From Dasypus novemcinctus (taxonomy: Eukaryota > Chordata > Mammalia > Cingulata > Dasypodidae): a stretch of 64,000 nucleotides of DNA. Location: assembly GCF_030445035.2 (NCBI RefSeq), contig NC_080673.1, positions 193,607,216 through 193,671,215 of the forward strand, read 5' to 3'. Below, in pieces: positions 47,190 through 56,689 of the stretch. Numbering within the stretch: the first letter of the stretch is position 1; each line of letters opens with the position of its first letter. The notes under the pieces were generated by a model. The model saw only the letters and a list, made by a program, of their open reading frames with translations, made no database searches and was not told where the DNA came from. The position numbers were made by a program, and so were the translations under genes.

Positions 47190-47430
47190 CAGTAAGATAG
47201 AGCCAATAAGTAGGTGTGAAAATAAGAATTGAAGAGCAGGGCTTTGTGTCAGGCCAACCTGGGTGAGACTCAACTCTGCTCTCTATTAGTGTAGTGACCT
47301 TGAACGAGGCACTGACCCTGAGAAGTGGGCATCTATAACCTATCGCAACACATACTGTGAAGGCCAAGTGGGATGATATAGTTAAGGCCCCCGACCCAGG
47401 GCTTGTTGTCACAAAAATGCTTAGCAAACC
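47190..47430 (+). mobile_element. MIR element, plus
   Basis: 'aagagcagggctttgtgtcaggccaacctgggtg', 'attagtgtagtgaccttgaacgaggcac' and 'aagtgggatgatatag' follow MIR order. Confidence 0.55.
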
Positions 47431-47499
47431 TAAGTTTCTCTTCCCTCAGCTCCTCAGATGTCTAAATTGAATGCTGGAGAATCATACTTATCATTTTGG

Positions 47500-47575
47500 G
47501 GGCTTCCTCCCACTTTCTTTTTTCCTTCATTTCTTTCTTCCTTCTTTTATTTCTCTTTCTTTCCTTGTCCACTTG
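47500..47575. repeat. Pyrimidine-rich tract
   Basis: CT-rich plus strand ('tttcttttttccttcatttctttcttccttctttt...'), GA-rich on the CD38 sense strand. Confidence 0.75.
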
Positions 47576-47664
47576 TAAAGAAGGAATTGAAACACCTTAC
47601 AAGAAATATAAATATACACATGGGCAGCTTAGAGTGAAGTCAGAGTAGAAGAGAGAAGGAGTAG

Positions 47665-47900
47665 GACACAACATTTCGTAGCCCAGATTCTGGACAGCGT
47701 GGGCCAATCTCCCAACTGTGCATGTGCAGTGTGCATTTAGTAGATTGGCTGTGTACCTGCACCTCCATTTTGTCACCTGCAAAATGGACATGATAATCAT
47801 GGAACCCACTTCATAGTATTCTAGTGAAGATGAATGGTTTTAATCCATGTAAAGACCAGTACTAGCCTGGCACATAATAAGTGGTCTATAAATGAAGATT
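47665..47900 (+). mobile_element. MIR element, plus
   Basis: 'ttttgtcacctgcaaaatggacatgataatc' and 'agcctggcacataataagtgg' are the MIR 3' half. Confidence 0.6.
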
Positions 47901-48205
47901 ACTAAGACAGTTCCAGGAATCAAAGATTGGCTCCTATCTGGATCAGAGGATTAGACCAAGCCCTCAGTCAAAGCTTAAGAGTAGTTTAGAGAAGGAATTG
48001 CACAACTCAAGCCCATGGACATTCCATAAATACTATACAATCCTGTGTAAAATCTGGTGTGCAGTTATGAACATTTTCCTCAGGAAAGGATCCTAAGCTT
48101 TCATTCCTAAAAGAACCTATGATCCCCAAAATGGTTAAGCGACAACCACTGGACTTGGAGTCCAGAATCTCCACAATTCTAGAACTTTACTTCTGTGGTA
48201 CTTAC

Positions 48206-48291
48206 CCACTTAGAAACCGTTTTCCAGAATACAAAATTAGGGTTGTTGTTGCAGTCTTCTTTCCAGTCTGGACAAGAGCCACTGTTCAGTT
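48206..48291 (-). CDS. CD38: CD38 exon 4 (second active-site Trp)
   Basis: The acceptor 'gtcttttag' is followed by AA, which completes the codon begun by the last G of exon 3. Then 28 codons run from LNSGSCPDW to VFWKTVSKW, with a perfect gtaagt donor. Human exon 4 has the same 28 residues. CPDW and EDCNNNP carry the cysteines equivalent to C173 and C180, and the W of VFWKTVS is the active-site W189. The human RR at the exon end is KW here. It is too short to stand out as an open reading frame and was found by its splice sites and residues. It lies between an antisense L1 3' end about 1 kb downstream (46860-47165) and an L1 3' end in the opposite orientation about 0.5 kb upstream (48800-49160). 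Confidence 0.95.
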
Positions 48292-48799
48292 CTAAAAGAC
48301 ATAGTTTTTATGTCTTTCATTATTAAAGAAAATAATTAAAGTGGAAAAGTACGGTTATAAATAAGGCCTGTTCTTCCCTGGCTATTCAATCACAGCAGAA
48401 CCATTTTCAAATGGCATCGCTGCCAAGATGGAGGATGGAGAATGGACACTTCTTGGCCCAATTTAACTAGGTGTCCCCTGAGTGCCTTCCAAGTCTTCAC
48501 CTTACCTCCAAACCCTGGACAGGAACACAGTGACCGGTTTCCAGTCATCATTCTGGGAAATCACAGCATAAGTTCATCTGACAGAATCAAGCCCCCAGCA
48601 TCATGCCGGAGTCCAGGAAGAACTAGAGGTAAAAGTTGGCCCTGAGGGTCCCTCTTGCTCTACCTCCCATTTCTCTTCTTCCTCCCAACTCTCTCTTCTT
48701 TTTTTTTGACCATAAGCAACAAATTTATTGAGAAGCTCTCTGAACGGAGGGGGTCTGAAGAACAGACTTCAGCCCACTCCTGAAAAGGGGCAATTTGAA

Positions 48800-49160
48800 T
48801 TTTTTCTTGTCTTTATTTTATATTACATTCAAAAAATATGAGGTCCCCATATACCCCCCTCCCCCCTCACCCACTCCTCCCCCCATAACAACAATCTCCT
48901 CCATCATCATGAGACATTCATTGCATTTGGTGAATACATCTCTGAGCACCGCTGCACCTCATGGTCAATGGTCCACATCATCTCTTCCACCCAAACCATC
49001 CTAAGTCCCCACACCCTCAATCTCAGAAGGACTCAGTGTCTTTATTCATTCACCCCCACCAACACAGACTCAGATATCAGTTAAGGCATCATAGACATAG
49101 AGTAGGAATACATAGTTTCTGAGTCTTCTTCAGGGAAATTTGCCTTAATATTCAAACATT
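48800..49160 (-). mobile_element. L1 3' end, minus (CD38 sense)
   Basis: 'ttacattcaaaaaatatgaggtccccatata', 'gcatttggtgaatacatctctgagcaccgctgc' and 'atggtcaatggtccac' match 26080-26548, with an internal deletion. No clear target-site duplication was seen. Confidence 0.85.
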
Positions 49161-49309
49161 TATTGCATGTTCAATCCTGGGGATAGGGAAATGGATTAGA
49201 GAGGGGCCCTGCCTTAACACATGAACTAGTGGGGAAGACAGGCACATAATCAGATAAATCACAATACTATGTGGCAGGGTTTTAAGGTTCAGAGGAGAAA
49301 AAGATGAAC

Positions 49310-49690
49310 TTGAATGTGGGGGGGCGGGTGATATAGCCCCATCAGCGAAGACTTCCTGAAGGTGGTGATGTTGAGATCGGTTTTGAAGGATGAAGAGGAG
49401 TCTTCAGACAGACAAGATAGAGAGGGGAGCTCCATGCAGAGAACATGGGCAAAGGTCCAGAGTGGGTGGGTTTAGATTAGTATTGCCAGAGCATAAGGGG
49501 GGAGGACTAAAATGGTGGAAGAGACAGAGTCGAGGCCAAGGAATTAAGACTTAATTCTAGAGGCAGACAGAGTCACTGAAGGCTTTAAGTGGGAGAAGGG
49601 TTGCGGTCACATTTTCATTTTAGGGAGAACACTGCGGTGGCCATTTGGAGGGTGGCCATTTGGAGGCTGGCTTGCAGGGGTGAGGAATGG
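49310..49690 (+). mobile_element. Ancient dispersed repeat, second copy
   Basis: 'gaagacttcctgaaggtggtgatgttgagatcggttttgaaggatg', 'aggcagacagagtcactgaaggctttaag' and 'ttagggagaacactgcggtgg' share style and order with 11225-12480. Class not assigned. Confidence 0.45.
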
Positions 49691-50399
49691 GCAGTCAGAA
49701 TCCTTCTACAGTCTAAGCAAGAAAAGAGAGTGTGTTAGTGCATGGAGAGAGGCAGTGGAAGTGCCAAAGAACATGAATTACCAGGAAGCAGGTCAGGTTC
49801 GGACTGATTGGATATAGGGGGGTAAGAAAGGGCGCAGAATCTGGGCACATCTTATCTCAGCTTTGCATCGCCAAGCTGGTAGGAAAGGGATATGGAGACA
49901 GGGTCCAGGACCCTTTCTTGTGCCTGAGAAGTCAGGCAGTGTGGCCATCACCTGTTTTCTCTTTGGGTATGCATAAAGTTCACCCTGTGGAAACATCCAC
50001 CATTCTACTTCCATCTGTGGACCACACACAAGGGTTTGAGTAGCAAGTACCATCAGTGACAGCAAGGAAAGCTCTGGATGGAAAACTCTTCCTGGGACAA
50101 TGAAATCATTCTGGGCGTATTTAAATAATGATTAAATGCTTTAAAAAACAAAATCACATAAATAAAAACAGAAATGACCTTGTGTATAATTGCAAATAAT
50201 TCCTGTGGAGTCAAACAATGAATTGGAATCATCTTCCAATAGAGGCAAAAATGTTGACAATGAGGGAATGAAATATATTTTGTAATATATAGTGTTTTCA
50301 TAAGCATAAACATTTTTATTACCATGGCCATATCTAAAAAGAGGTCTCCCAGTTTTTAACCTCTTCTCCCCACTAGGATGTTTTCCCCTTACTGCCTAC

Positions 50400-51015
50400 C
50401 ATTCTGCTAAACATCACTATATAAAAATGTAAAGTTAGGGGTAAAAAGCAAAAGAGGAAAATTTTAAAACAAAGTTAGAGAAATTAAATTAAGAATACAA
50501 AGAAAACTGAAAATTCAGAGTTAAAAAAATGCCAGAGATTAGAATTTATAATAAAAATAAAGACTTTCGTAGTAAAACAAATAAACATGATAAAGAGTTA
50601 AGAAAAAACAATTTTAACCAAAATATGGAAAAATTTAAATGTAAAAATCAGGAATCTGAAAGACAGCAAATAAAACACAGAAAAGAATGAAAAGTCAATG
50701 AAAATTTAGACCAAAGAAGAAAAAAGCCAACAAAACAAAACACATACAGCATTCGATTTTTTAAAAAGGAAAAATAAAGAATTATAAAATAAGAAACAAT
50801 ATTTTATTTGCTATAGCACCATTTTCCAAGAATGAACTTAAGTGGTATACTGAAAAGTAAAATCAAAGGAGAAATGCTTATAATAAACTTAAAAACTGAA
50901 AGTTAAATAAATGAGGGGGAAAAAGCTAAACTGTAAGAAGGGAAATTTAAAAAGAAAAACAGAAAACATTTAAAAACTGTAAAAATTAAGAAAAAAGAAA
51001 ACAAATAAATGGAGA
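50400..51015 (+). repeat. A-rich, T-poor 600-base tract
   Basis: By eye more than half of plus-strand bases are A, with many AAAA runs ('aaaacaaagttagagaaattaaattaagaatacaaag') and little C. There is no fixed period, so it is not a simple microsatellite. It could be a decayed LINE or long-ago A-tail expansion. It is T-rich in the CD38 transcript. Confidence 0.6.
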
Positions 51016-51239
51016 GTAATTCCTATACCATATTTCTGGTTGGGAAGATTTGGGACTAAAGATGAATGTAAACATTACAAAAATACTAGATGAAAATGTA
51101 GAAGAATGTTTCTCTAATCTTGGGATGAGGAAAGTCTTTCCAAGCAAGATATGATACACAGAAGCTGGAAGGAAAGGATTGACAGGTTGGCTGATTCAAT
51201 AGGCAAAAAAAAGGAATAGAAACAGTGTTAAAAGTACAA

Positions 51240-51525
51240 ACTGAAAACAATATATCTGCTATATCTGTGAGAGGAAACAGGTGGGACATGTAGTAATAAG
51301 TGCACAAGTTCCAAAGCCAGTCTTTCTGAGTGTGCTCCCAGCAACAGCCCTTACCAGCTGGCAAGTTATTTAACAAATCTGTACCCCAAATTTCTCATCT
51401 GTGAAATGGGGTCATCATAGGACCTCATAGGAGGATGAAATGAGCAAGTGCTTGTAAATCAAGTAGAGCAGTGCCTGGGACTTTGTAAGCGCTGGATAAA
51501 TTTTAGCTATTACTAGAAATTTATG
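51240..51525 (+). mobile_element. MIR element, plus
   Basis: 'gtgcacaagttccaaagccagtc', 'ggcaagttatttaacaaatctgtacccc...catctgtgaaatggggtcatcatagg' and 'gagcagtgcctgggactttgtaagcgc' form a near-complete MIR. Confidence 0.75.
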
Positions 51526-51532
51526 AATACCT

Positions 51533-52036
51533 TCTGCAGCAGTTTGACACAATTGATGAATTCCAAAAAGAAATATTGGATTATGCTTGTAATCTGATCT
51601 GTACCTGGGCATGATTGAGTTATTATGGTACCTGGGCATGATTGAGTTATTATGATTAGAGCGTTGAGTCCCCACCCAACAAGGGGACTCACAGATGAAA
51701 GGCATGGCGAAGAAAGAGTTGGGGATTTCTGATGTTATAGTTTGATGCTGAAGCTCCAGGAAGTCAGCACGCAGAGGAAAGAGAAGCCAGCACTAGGAAG
51801 GAAGGAACCTTGAACCCAGAGAAAAGCAAGCCCCAGGAACGTAGGAACCCAGGAAGCCTGAACCCTTGCAGACGTCGGCAGCCATCTTGCTCCAAATAGA
51901 CTGGTGAGGGAAGTAACTTAAGCTTTTTGGCCTGGGATCTCTAAGCTCCTACCCCAAATAAATACCCTTTATAAAAACCAACCAATTTCTGGTATTTTGC
52001 ATCAGCACCCCTTTGGCTGAATAATACACCTTCTAT
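51533..52036 (+). mobile_element. MaLR-type LTR, plus
   Basis: It runs from 'ctgcagcagtttgacacaattgatgaattcc', through 'gccatcttgctccaaatagactggtgagggaagtaac', to 'aaataaatacccttta' and 'aatttctggtattttgcatcagcacccctttggctga'. Order and ending match an LTR. It contains a perfect 27-base tandem duplication at 51601-51654. Confidence 0.65.
51601..51654 (+). repeat. Perfect 27-base tandem duplication
   Basis: The unit beginning 'gtacctgggcatgattgagt' occurs at 51601-51627 and again, identically, at 51628-51654. Confidence 0.95.
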
Positions 52037-52059
52037 AAATTGATAAATAATACACACAC

Positions 52060-52850
52060 CAATAAAATGGTTAAAATACATGAACTAGCAGTTTAGAGGG
52101 GAAAATAGAAATATATATTAGTAAATATATAAATATGCTTGGCCTCACAAAGAAAAGCCAAATAAATCAAGGTGTTTATCAAATCGGCAAAGATTTTTTT
52201 CAAGTATGTACATCCAGTGTTAGTGAAGGTGCGGGTAAATAAGCAATCTCATAAATTCTTGAGGAGAGTTTAAATTGTGACCACCTTTTGAATGACAATT
52301 TATTGTCATTGTCTAGCACAACTTATCCTTTAACACTGAAATTCTATTTATAGAAATTTATCTTTCAGAAGGAATTCCACAATCACGCAGATGCATGTGT
52401 ATATGCAAAATTTTTTCTTGCAACAGTGGTTACAATAACAACTAAAACTAAAACTAAAATTAAATATCCACCAATAGGAGATTGATTAAATAAATTATGA
52501 TACACCCCTAGAGCAAATACGGTAAACTCTTTTACAAGAATATGGCTATATTTTTTATGCCTACTAATTTTAAATGAATAAAGAAGGTTTCAGAACAGTA
52601 TGCATACCTTTTAAATATATATGTATATATGGGCATAGGGAAAAGTCTGGAAGGGTATGAACCCAGTTGTGGACAACAGAAGCAGCATGGAGACTGAGGG
52701 GTGGGGAAAGAATGCAGGGCAATCTTCCATTTTCACCTTTATGCATGTTTGTAATATGCAAGTGTTTTTCAAATAAGCATGCCTCATTATTTTTAATTGA
52801 AAATCATGAAAATCAGGGGGCAAGAAGCTACAATAAGACATGCTTTTAAA
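52060..52850 (+). mobile_element. L1 ORF2 end and 3' region, plus
   Basis: 'catgaactagcagtttag', 'agccaaataaatcaaggtg', 'ccagtgttagtgaaggtgcggg' and 'aataggagattgattaaataaattatgatacaccc' track the last part of a mammalian L1 ORF2. Many stops and indels. Confidence 0.7.
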
Positions 52851-53054
52851 ATTTTTACATATTTATATATTTTTTAAATTATATATTTAAAAAAATTCAA
52901 ACGCCATAAAAATAGGAATTAAACAACAAAAAGTAAGGCAACATAGAGTATCCCCAATAAAACTAAAAAGAAGAAAGGAATGAAAACTAGGGATTTCTGA
53001 GTAGAAAATGCTTTTCCGCAGTGGGGTGCTCTGGATTTTCTGGGCAAAATAAAG

Positions 53055-53530
53055 CTCCCTCTGAAAACCGACGGCACCGTCGTGCACCGGCCTGAGCTGC
53101 TGAGGAGTCCACTCCACGGTCACCGTGGCCGGTCCGTGAAACGAGGACTCTGCCTGGGTCCCTCCGAGGTCTCCCCCTACTCTAGAATCTTTGGTCCTGA
53201 GTCACGTCCTTCCAGAAAACCATGTACCAAGGATCCAGAAGCAGGCCCCACGAGTGCTCAGAAAGAAGGAGCGAATCAGGGAGCATAGACGATTTCAAAC
53301 TCTGTCCATTAAGGCCTGGGGGACAACCCCAAATTCTGAAGTCAGTTTTTCGAGAAAACAAGGGTGGGTCTAGCGAACGCTAATTCTGCACCGGCCTGAA
53401 CCGTGGGGGTGAGGGCCCATGACTTCTCCTCCTCTTTCAGCGCCACGGCAGAGCCCAGCGCTCCTTCACCCCGCACGTCCTGAGCACTCCCACCAGGTCC
53501 TCACCAGAAGAGCCTTCGTCCCCACACCAT
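53055..53530. promoter_or_regulatory. CpG-rich patch beside CD38 exon 3
   Basis: About 25 CpGs by eye in 470 bases, including 'aaccgacggcaccgtcgtgcacc', 'tggccggtccgtg', 'tctagcgaacgct' and 'accccgcacgtcc', outside any SINE, within intron 3 and running into exon 3. No known promoter at this place in CD38. Composition only. Confidence 0.4.
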
Positions 53531-53640
53531 CTGAGGCCGTCCACCATGTAGCCCACGAGTGTGTCCTCCAGGGTGAGCAGCTGCGGCTGCACCTTTGTGT
53601 ACTGATGTGCCAGGTTGCCCGATTTGCTCCAAAAGAGGCT
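53505..53640 (-). CDS. CD38: CD38 exon 3 (active-site Trp, Glu and Asp)
   Basis: The acceptor is 'tttattttttctcag' and the donor is gtgagg. The exon has 136 bases: 45 codons plus one base that joins AA of exon 4 to give Glu (human Lys). The translation begins SLFWSKSGNLAHQ and includes TLEDTLVGYMVDGLRWCG. The W in SLFW matches human W125, the E of TLED matches E146, and the D of MVDGL matches D155. These line the NAD+ pocket; E146 is known to govern the balance of hydrolase and cyclase activity. The cysteine of RWCG matches C160. The human sequon at N164 (NTS) is absent here: the equivalent stretch reads DEGSS. The exon is CpG-rich together with the adjacent intron. At 136 bases, skipping it would shift the frame and remove most of the active site. 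Confidence 0.95.
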
Positions 53641-53798
53641 CTGAGAAAAAATAAACATAACCTATGACTGAAATCAATGGTGAGGGTCAACACACACACA
53701 CATCTTTTTAATAAAAGACAACACAGAAAGTGGAATAAATCACAGAGGATGAGGGTAACTGTTGTTTCGTGCACCATGTTTTCTATGGTTTCTGAGAG

Positions 53799-53839
53799 AG
53801 AGAATGTGTGTGTGCATTGGGTTTGTGTTCATGCATTTG

Positions 53840-53872
<33 letters not shown>

Positions 53873-53875
53873 TTT
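53799..53875 (+). repeat. (TG)n microsatellite
   Basis: Imperfect start ('gagaatgtgtgtgtgcattgg'), then TG runs interrupted by 'tatatg'. A (CA) run also lies at 53689-53702. Confidence 0.9.
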
Positions 53876-53934
53876 CCAGGTCACAACACAACATGAATTT
53901 TTTATTCTTGGTTACAGTTGAAAAAAATCTGAAA

Positions 53935-54290
53935 GCCACAGATCAAAACCTTATAAGAAACATGGATTCTGATCACATTTGGACTGTGGGGACTTGGAGT
54001 TGTCCTAAATCATATTGCAGGGACAGATGCTGGACATTATATATCCTGCCATAACCCACTGAATGTACTGGGGGAGAGTGTAAACTACAATGTGAACTGT
54101 AATCCATGCAGTGCAGCAGTGCTCCAAAATGTATTCACCAAATGCAATGAATGTGCCACAGTGATGAGAGGGGTTGTTGATGTGGGAGGAGTGGGGTTGG
54201 GGAAAGTAAGGGGTATGTGGGAACCTCTTATATTTTTTAATGTAACATTTGTTGTGATCTATGAATCTTAAAAAAAAAATACAACTTAAA
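53935..54290 (+). mobile_element. L1 3' end, plus (antisense to CD38)
   Basis: 'cttggagttgtcctaaatcatattgcagggacagatgctgg', 'gcaatgaatgtgccacagtgatgagagg' and 'tttttaatgtaacatttgttgtgatc' with an A-rich tail. It is the reverse complement of the element at 48800-49160. Confidence 0.85.
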
Positions 54291-54296
54291 AAAATG

Positions 54297-54420
54297 ATGG
54301 GGGTGGGGGGGTGGGGAGTGGGGTATATGGGAACTTCTTATGTTTTTTAATGTAACGTTTTGTGCAATCTATTAACTTTTTAAAAAGATAATTTAAAAAT
54401 AAAATTTAAAGAAAAAAAGA
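54297..54420 (+). repeat. Second L1 3' tail copy in tandem
   Basis: 'ggggtatatgggaacttcttatgttttttaatgtaacgtttt' repeats the last part of the preceding L1 tail ('ggtatgtgggaacctcttatattttttaatgtaacattt' at about 54211). Confidence 0.7.
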
Positions 54421-54579
54421 TCACAGCTGGAGGAGGCATTAGGAAATTCCAAAATTCCTTAAATTACTTGCAAAAACATTGGGGGGGATTAAGTGCTTTT
54501 TGTTTCTTAAAGAACTCTGTAACTGCTTCCTCCTTCCTCGAATCTTCCCCACCCCCTCCCACCTCCCTACACACATGTG

Positions 54580-54600
54580 CATGTGCACACACACACACAA
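54580..54600. repeat. (CA)n tract
   Basis: 'gtgcacacacacacacaa' follows a C-rich stretch. Short. Confidence 0.8.
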
Positions 54601-54714
54601 AGAACAAGTGCGGTGATGTGGGTTTTTTTTCAAGGTACAGAAAGCCAAATTTCAGAACAATATTCTGCTCGTTGAATTTAGTCATTCTTCGTGGGAGGCA
54701 GAGGAGGAGAGTGG

Positions 54715-54930
54715 TTTAAAACTCTGGAGTCAACTGCCTTATTGAAGCTCAACAGCCCCACTTATTCGCTGTCTGAGCTGGGGCAACTAAAGCATGACTA
54801 AGCCTCACTTTCCTAATCTGTCAATTGCTGACAATGGTAATTGTACCAAACTCACAGGATGCTGGGAAGAGTAAATGCAATAACGCAAATAAATTACCTA
54901 GCATAGTGTCCACTGCACAGTAATGCGTCC
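54715..54930 (+). mobile_element. MIR element, plus
   Basis: 'agcctcactttcctaatctgtcaattg', 'ctcacaggatgctgggaagagtaaatgc' and 'acctagcatagtgtccactgcac'. Confidence 0.7.
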
Positions 54931-55129
54931 AACAAATGGAACTTGGATGGAGTACATGGTGCTTGGTGCACCAAAGAGGAGTTCTTAATTACTCCAGTTC
55001 TCCAACAATGGGATGAGAGGCCTGTAATTTGCGGATGGACTTAGGGCCTTTTTGAAGGCAATGTTGAGCACAATGAAACACTAGTTTTCAAAAAGATGCA
55101 TTCCATTACATGCCTTTTCTAGTACAATC

Positions 55130-55330
55130 ACTGCATTAAAACCCAGGCCCCTCTGGCTCCAAAGCCTGTGCCATTTACATTTCAGCTAGTCGCTTTCAAG
55201 CCGGCCAAACTTGGGCAATCTCTGGCCACCTAACTCACCAAGCTGTTTTCTCACTGGTGAAATGGGGATGCTGACATCCCACCTGCCTATTTCACAGGAT
55301 GGCTGTGACAATCTATTAATAACAAGGTAA
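55130..55330 (+). mobile_element. MIR element, plus
   Basis: 'ctggctccaaagcctgtgcc', 'ttttctcactggtgaaatggggatgctgac' and 'tttcacaggatggctgtg'. Confidence 0.6.
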
Positions 55331-55724
55331 TGGTTGGGAGAGTCCTCTCTAATGAAAATCACTCTGTATATGTATACCGGCATTTTTGCTATTTTCGTTA
55401 TCATAATTGTTAGTAGTCATATCAGAGACGGGAAAATGTTTCGTCATTATAAAAATTGGGGGTGGTTTTGTTTGTTTCTGGTCAATTATTCCTTCTTTTT
55501 CCCATGTCTCCATCCCTCTCACCTCTGTCCCCAGATGCCCTAAACCCTGATGACACCCTGAACCCCCAATGTCCCCACAAACATCATCTCTTTTCAACTA
55601 CACCCACCCACAATCTATTGTCTGCGTTTTTCCTCTCTCCTACTCCTAGTCAAAATCTGGCCTTCTGGCCTCCTCCCTCCAGTTTTTGTCCTCAGTTTAA
55701 AGACCAATAATCTGACCCAGTTAC

Positions 55725-55854
55725 CTTGCCACAAGGTATATTCTGATTTGTCAGCTTCAGTAGTGGTTGATAGTCTTCTTCTGTGATGTTGCACTGGTTC
55801 TTATGAACAAATACATTTTTGAATGCGTTCCATATCTGATGGCAGTCTTTATCC
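55725..55854 (-). CDS. CD38: CD38 exon 2 (ADP-ribosyl cyclase ectodomain)
   Basis: Read on the minus strand, the acceptor 'acttttctctcag' is followed by G, which completes an AG|G arginine codon split by intron 1. Then come 43 codons, from DKDCHQIWNAF to NIPCGK, and a gtaac donor. Human exon 2 also encodes 43 residues after the same split arginine. The stretch CNITEEDYQPL is nearly identical to human CD38 residues 99-109 and is the best single identifier. It holds the sequon at human N100. The three cysteines match human C82, C99 and C119, which pair with C67 (exon 1), C180 (exon 4) and C201 (exon 5). The exon belongs to the helical N-terminal half of the ectodomain. The ORF runs upstream into intron sequence, so the exon start is set by the splice site and human phase, not by a start codon. 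Confidence 0.95.
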
Positions 55855-56164
55855 CTGAGAGAAAAGTAAAAAGGGGATGAGTCGATTTTAAACACATTTG
55901 TGAAGCATAATCACCAAAAAAATATATGTATATCTCCTTTAGGTGGTATCCTCCATGTGCTGGGTGGTTTACATGTCGTCTCTTCTAAACGGAACCGTTT
56001 TACACCACGAGCTTTACCGATGAAGATCAGAAGCTCAGTGCGGTGAGCATGACCTGCCCTAGTTCACACAGCTGGCAATGCAGTAGAGTCAAGATTCAGA
56101 ACTGGGCTCATCCCATGCCTGGGCTGAGGGGTCTAGTTATTAATGCTCAGTCACCTAAGTGTTA

Positions 56165-56660
56165 AATAAAATTGAGAAGAGCACTGCCAGGCTGAAAAGC
56201 GAGCCCCCAAAAGTTATGTCCACCAGGAACCTGCAAATGGCACCTTATTTGGGGGAAAAAAGGCCTCTGCAGATGTAAATAGTTAAGATGAGGCCATCCT
56301 GGGTGAAGGTGGACCCTAAATCCAACAGGACTGGTGTCCCTATGAGGCAGGGAGGTTGGGATACACAGGGAGACTCCCATGCGGTGATGGAGGCAAAGTC
56401 TCTACAAGCCAAGGAGCGCTAGGATGGCAAGGATTGGAGTGATGTCTCTGCAAGCCAAGGAGCGCTAGGATGGCTGCCCAGCACCAGAGGCTAAGACAAG
56501 GCAGGAAGGGTTCCCCCAAGAGCCGTTGGAGAGAACATGGGCCAGATGACACCTTGACTTCAGTCTTCTGCCCCAGAACTGGGAGAGAAGAGACGTCCAT
56601 GGTTTTAAGTCGCTGGTTTGTGAGTCTTTGTTACAGCAGCACTAGGAAACTAAGGCAGAC
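56165..56660 (+). mobile_element. MLT1-type LTR, plus, with internal duplication
   Basis: 'gagcccccaaaagttatgtccaccagg', 'gcctctgcagatgtaaatagttaagatgaggcc', 'gggtgaaggtggaccctaaatcc', 'gtttgtgagtctttgttacagcagcactaggaaac'. A 30-base unit is duplicated at 56398-56427 and 56444-56473 (one mismatch, period 46). Confidence 0.75.
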
Positions 56661-56689
56661 ATATGAAGCCAACTAGTTTTCTCTTCTTC

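Larger units (their letters stand above)
44807..48205 (-). other. CD38 intron 4
   Basis: 3399 bases. It contains an L1 3' end (46860-47165), MIRs and a pyrimidine tract. The minus-strand frames of 139-140 residues at 45363-45782 and 46122-46544 are on the CD38 sense strand but have no recognised domain or usable splice context. Confidence 0.8.
48292..53504 (-). other. CD38 intron 3
   Basis: 5213 bases, the largest complete intron here. In order along the plus strand: L1 3' end (minus), old dispersed repeat, A-rich tract, MIR, MaLR LTR, L1 ORF2/3' piece, CpG-rich patch. Confidence 0.85.
53641..55724 (-). other. CD38 intron 2
   Basis: 2084 bases with CA and TG microsatellites, an L1 3' end with a duplicated tail, and two MIRs. 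Confidence 0.85.

Noticed and set aside
53082..53288. Plus-strand frame in the CpG-rich patch
   Set aside because: Antisense to CD38, short, no domain. The patch is of interest for composition, not for this frame.
41166..55854. BST1 (CD157) as the gene identity
   Set aside because: Exon 8 shares some residues with BST1 (KLLQCV), but the other exons are much closer to CD38 and the protein stops without a GPI-signal tail.
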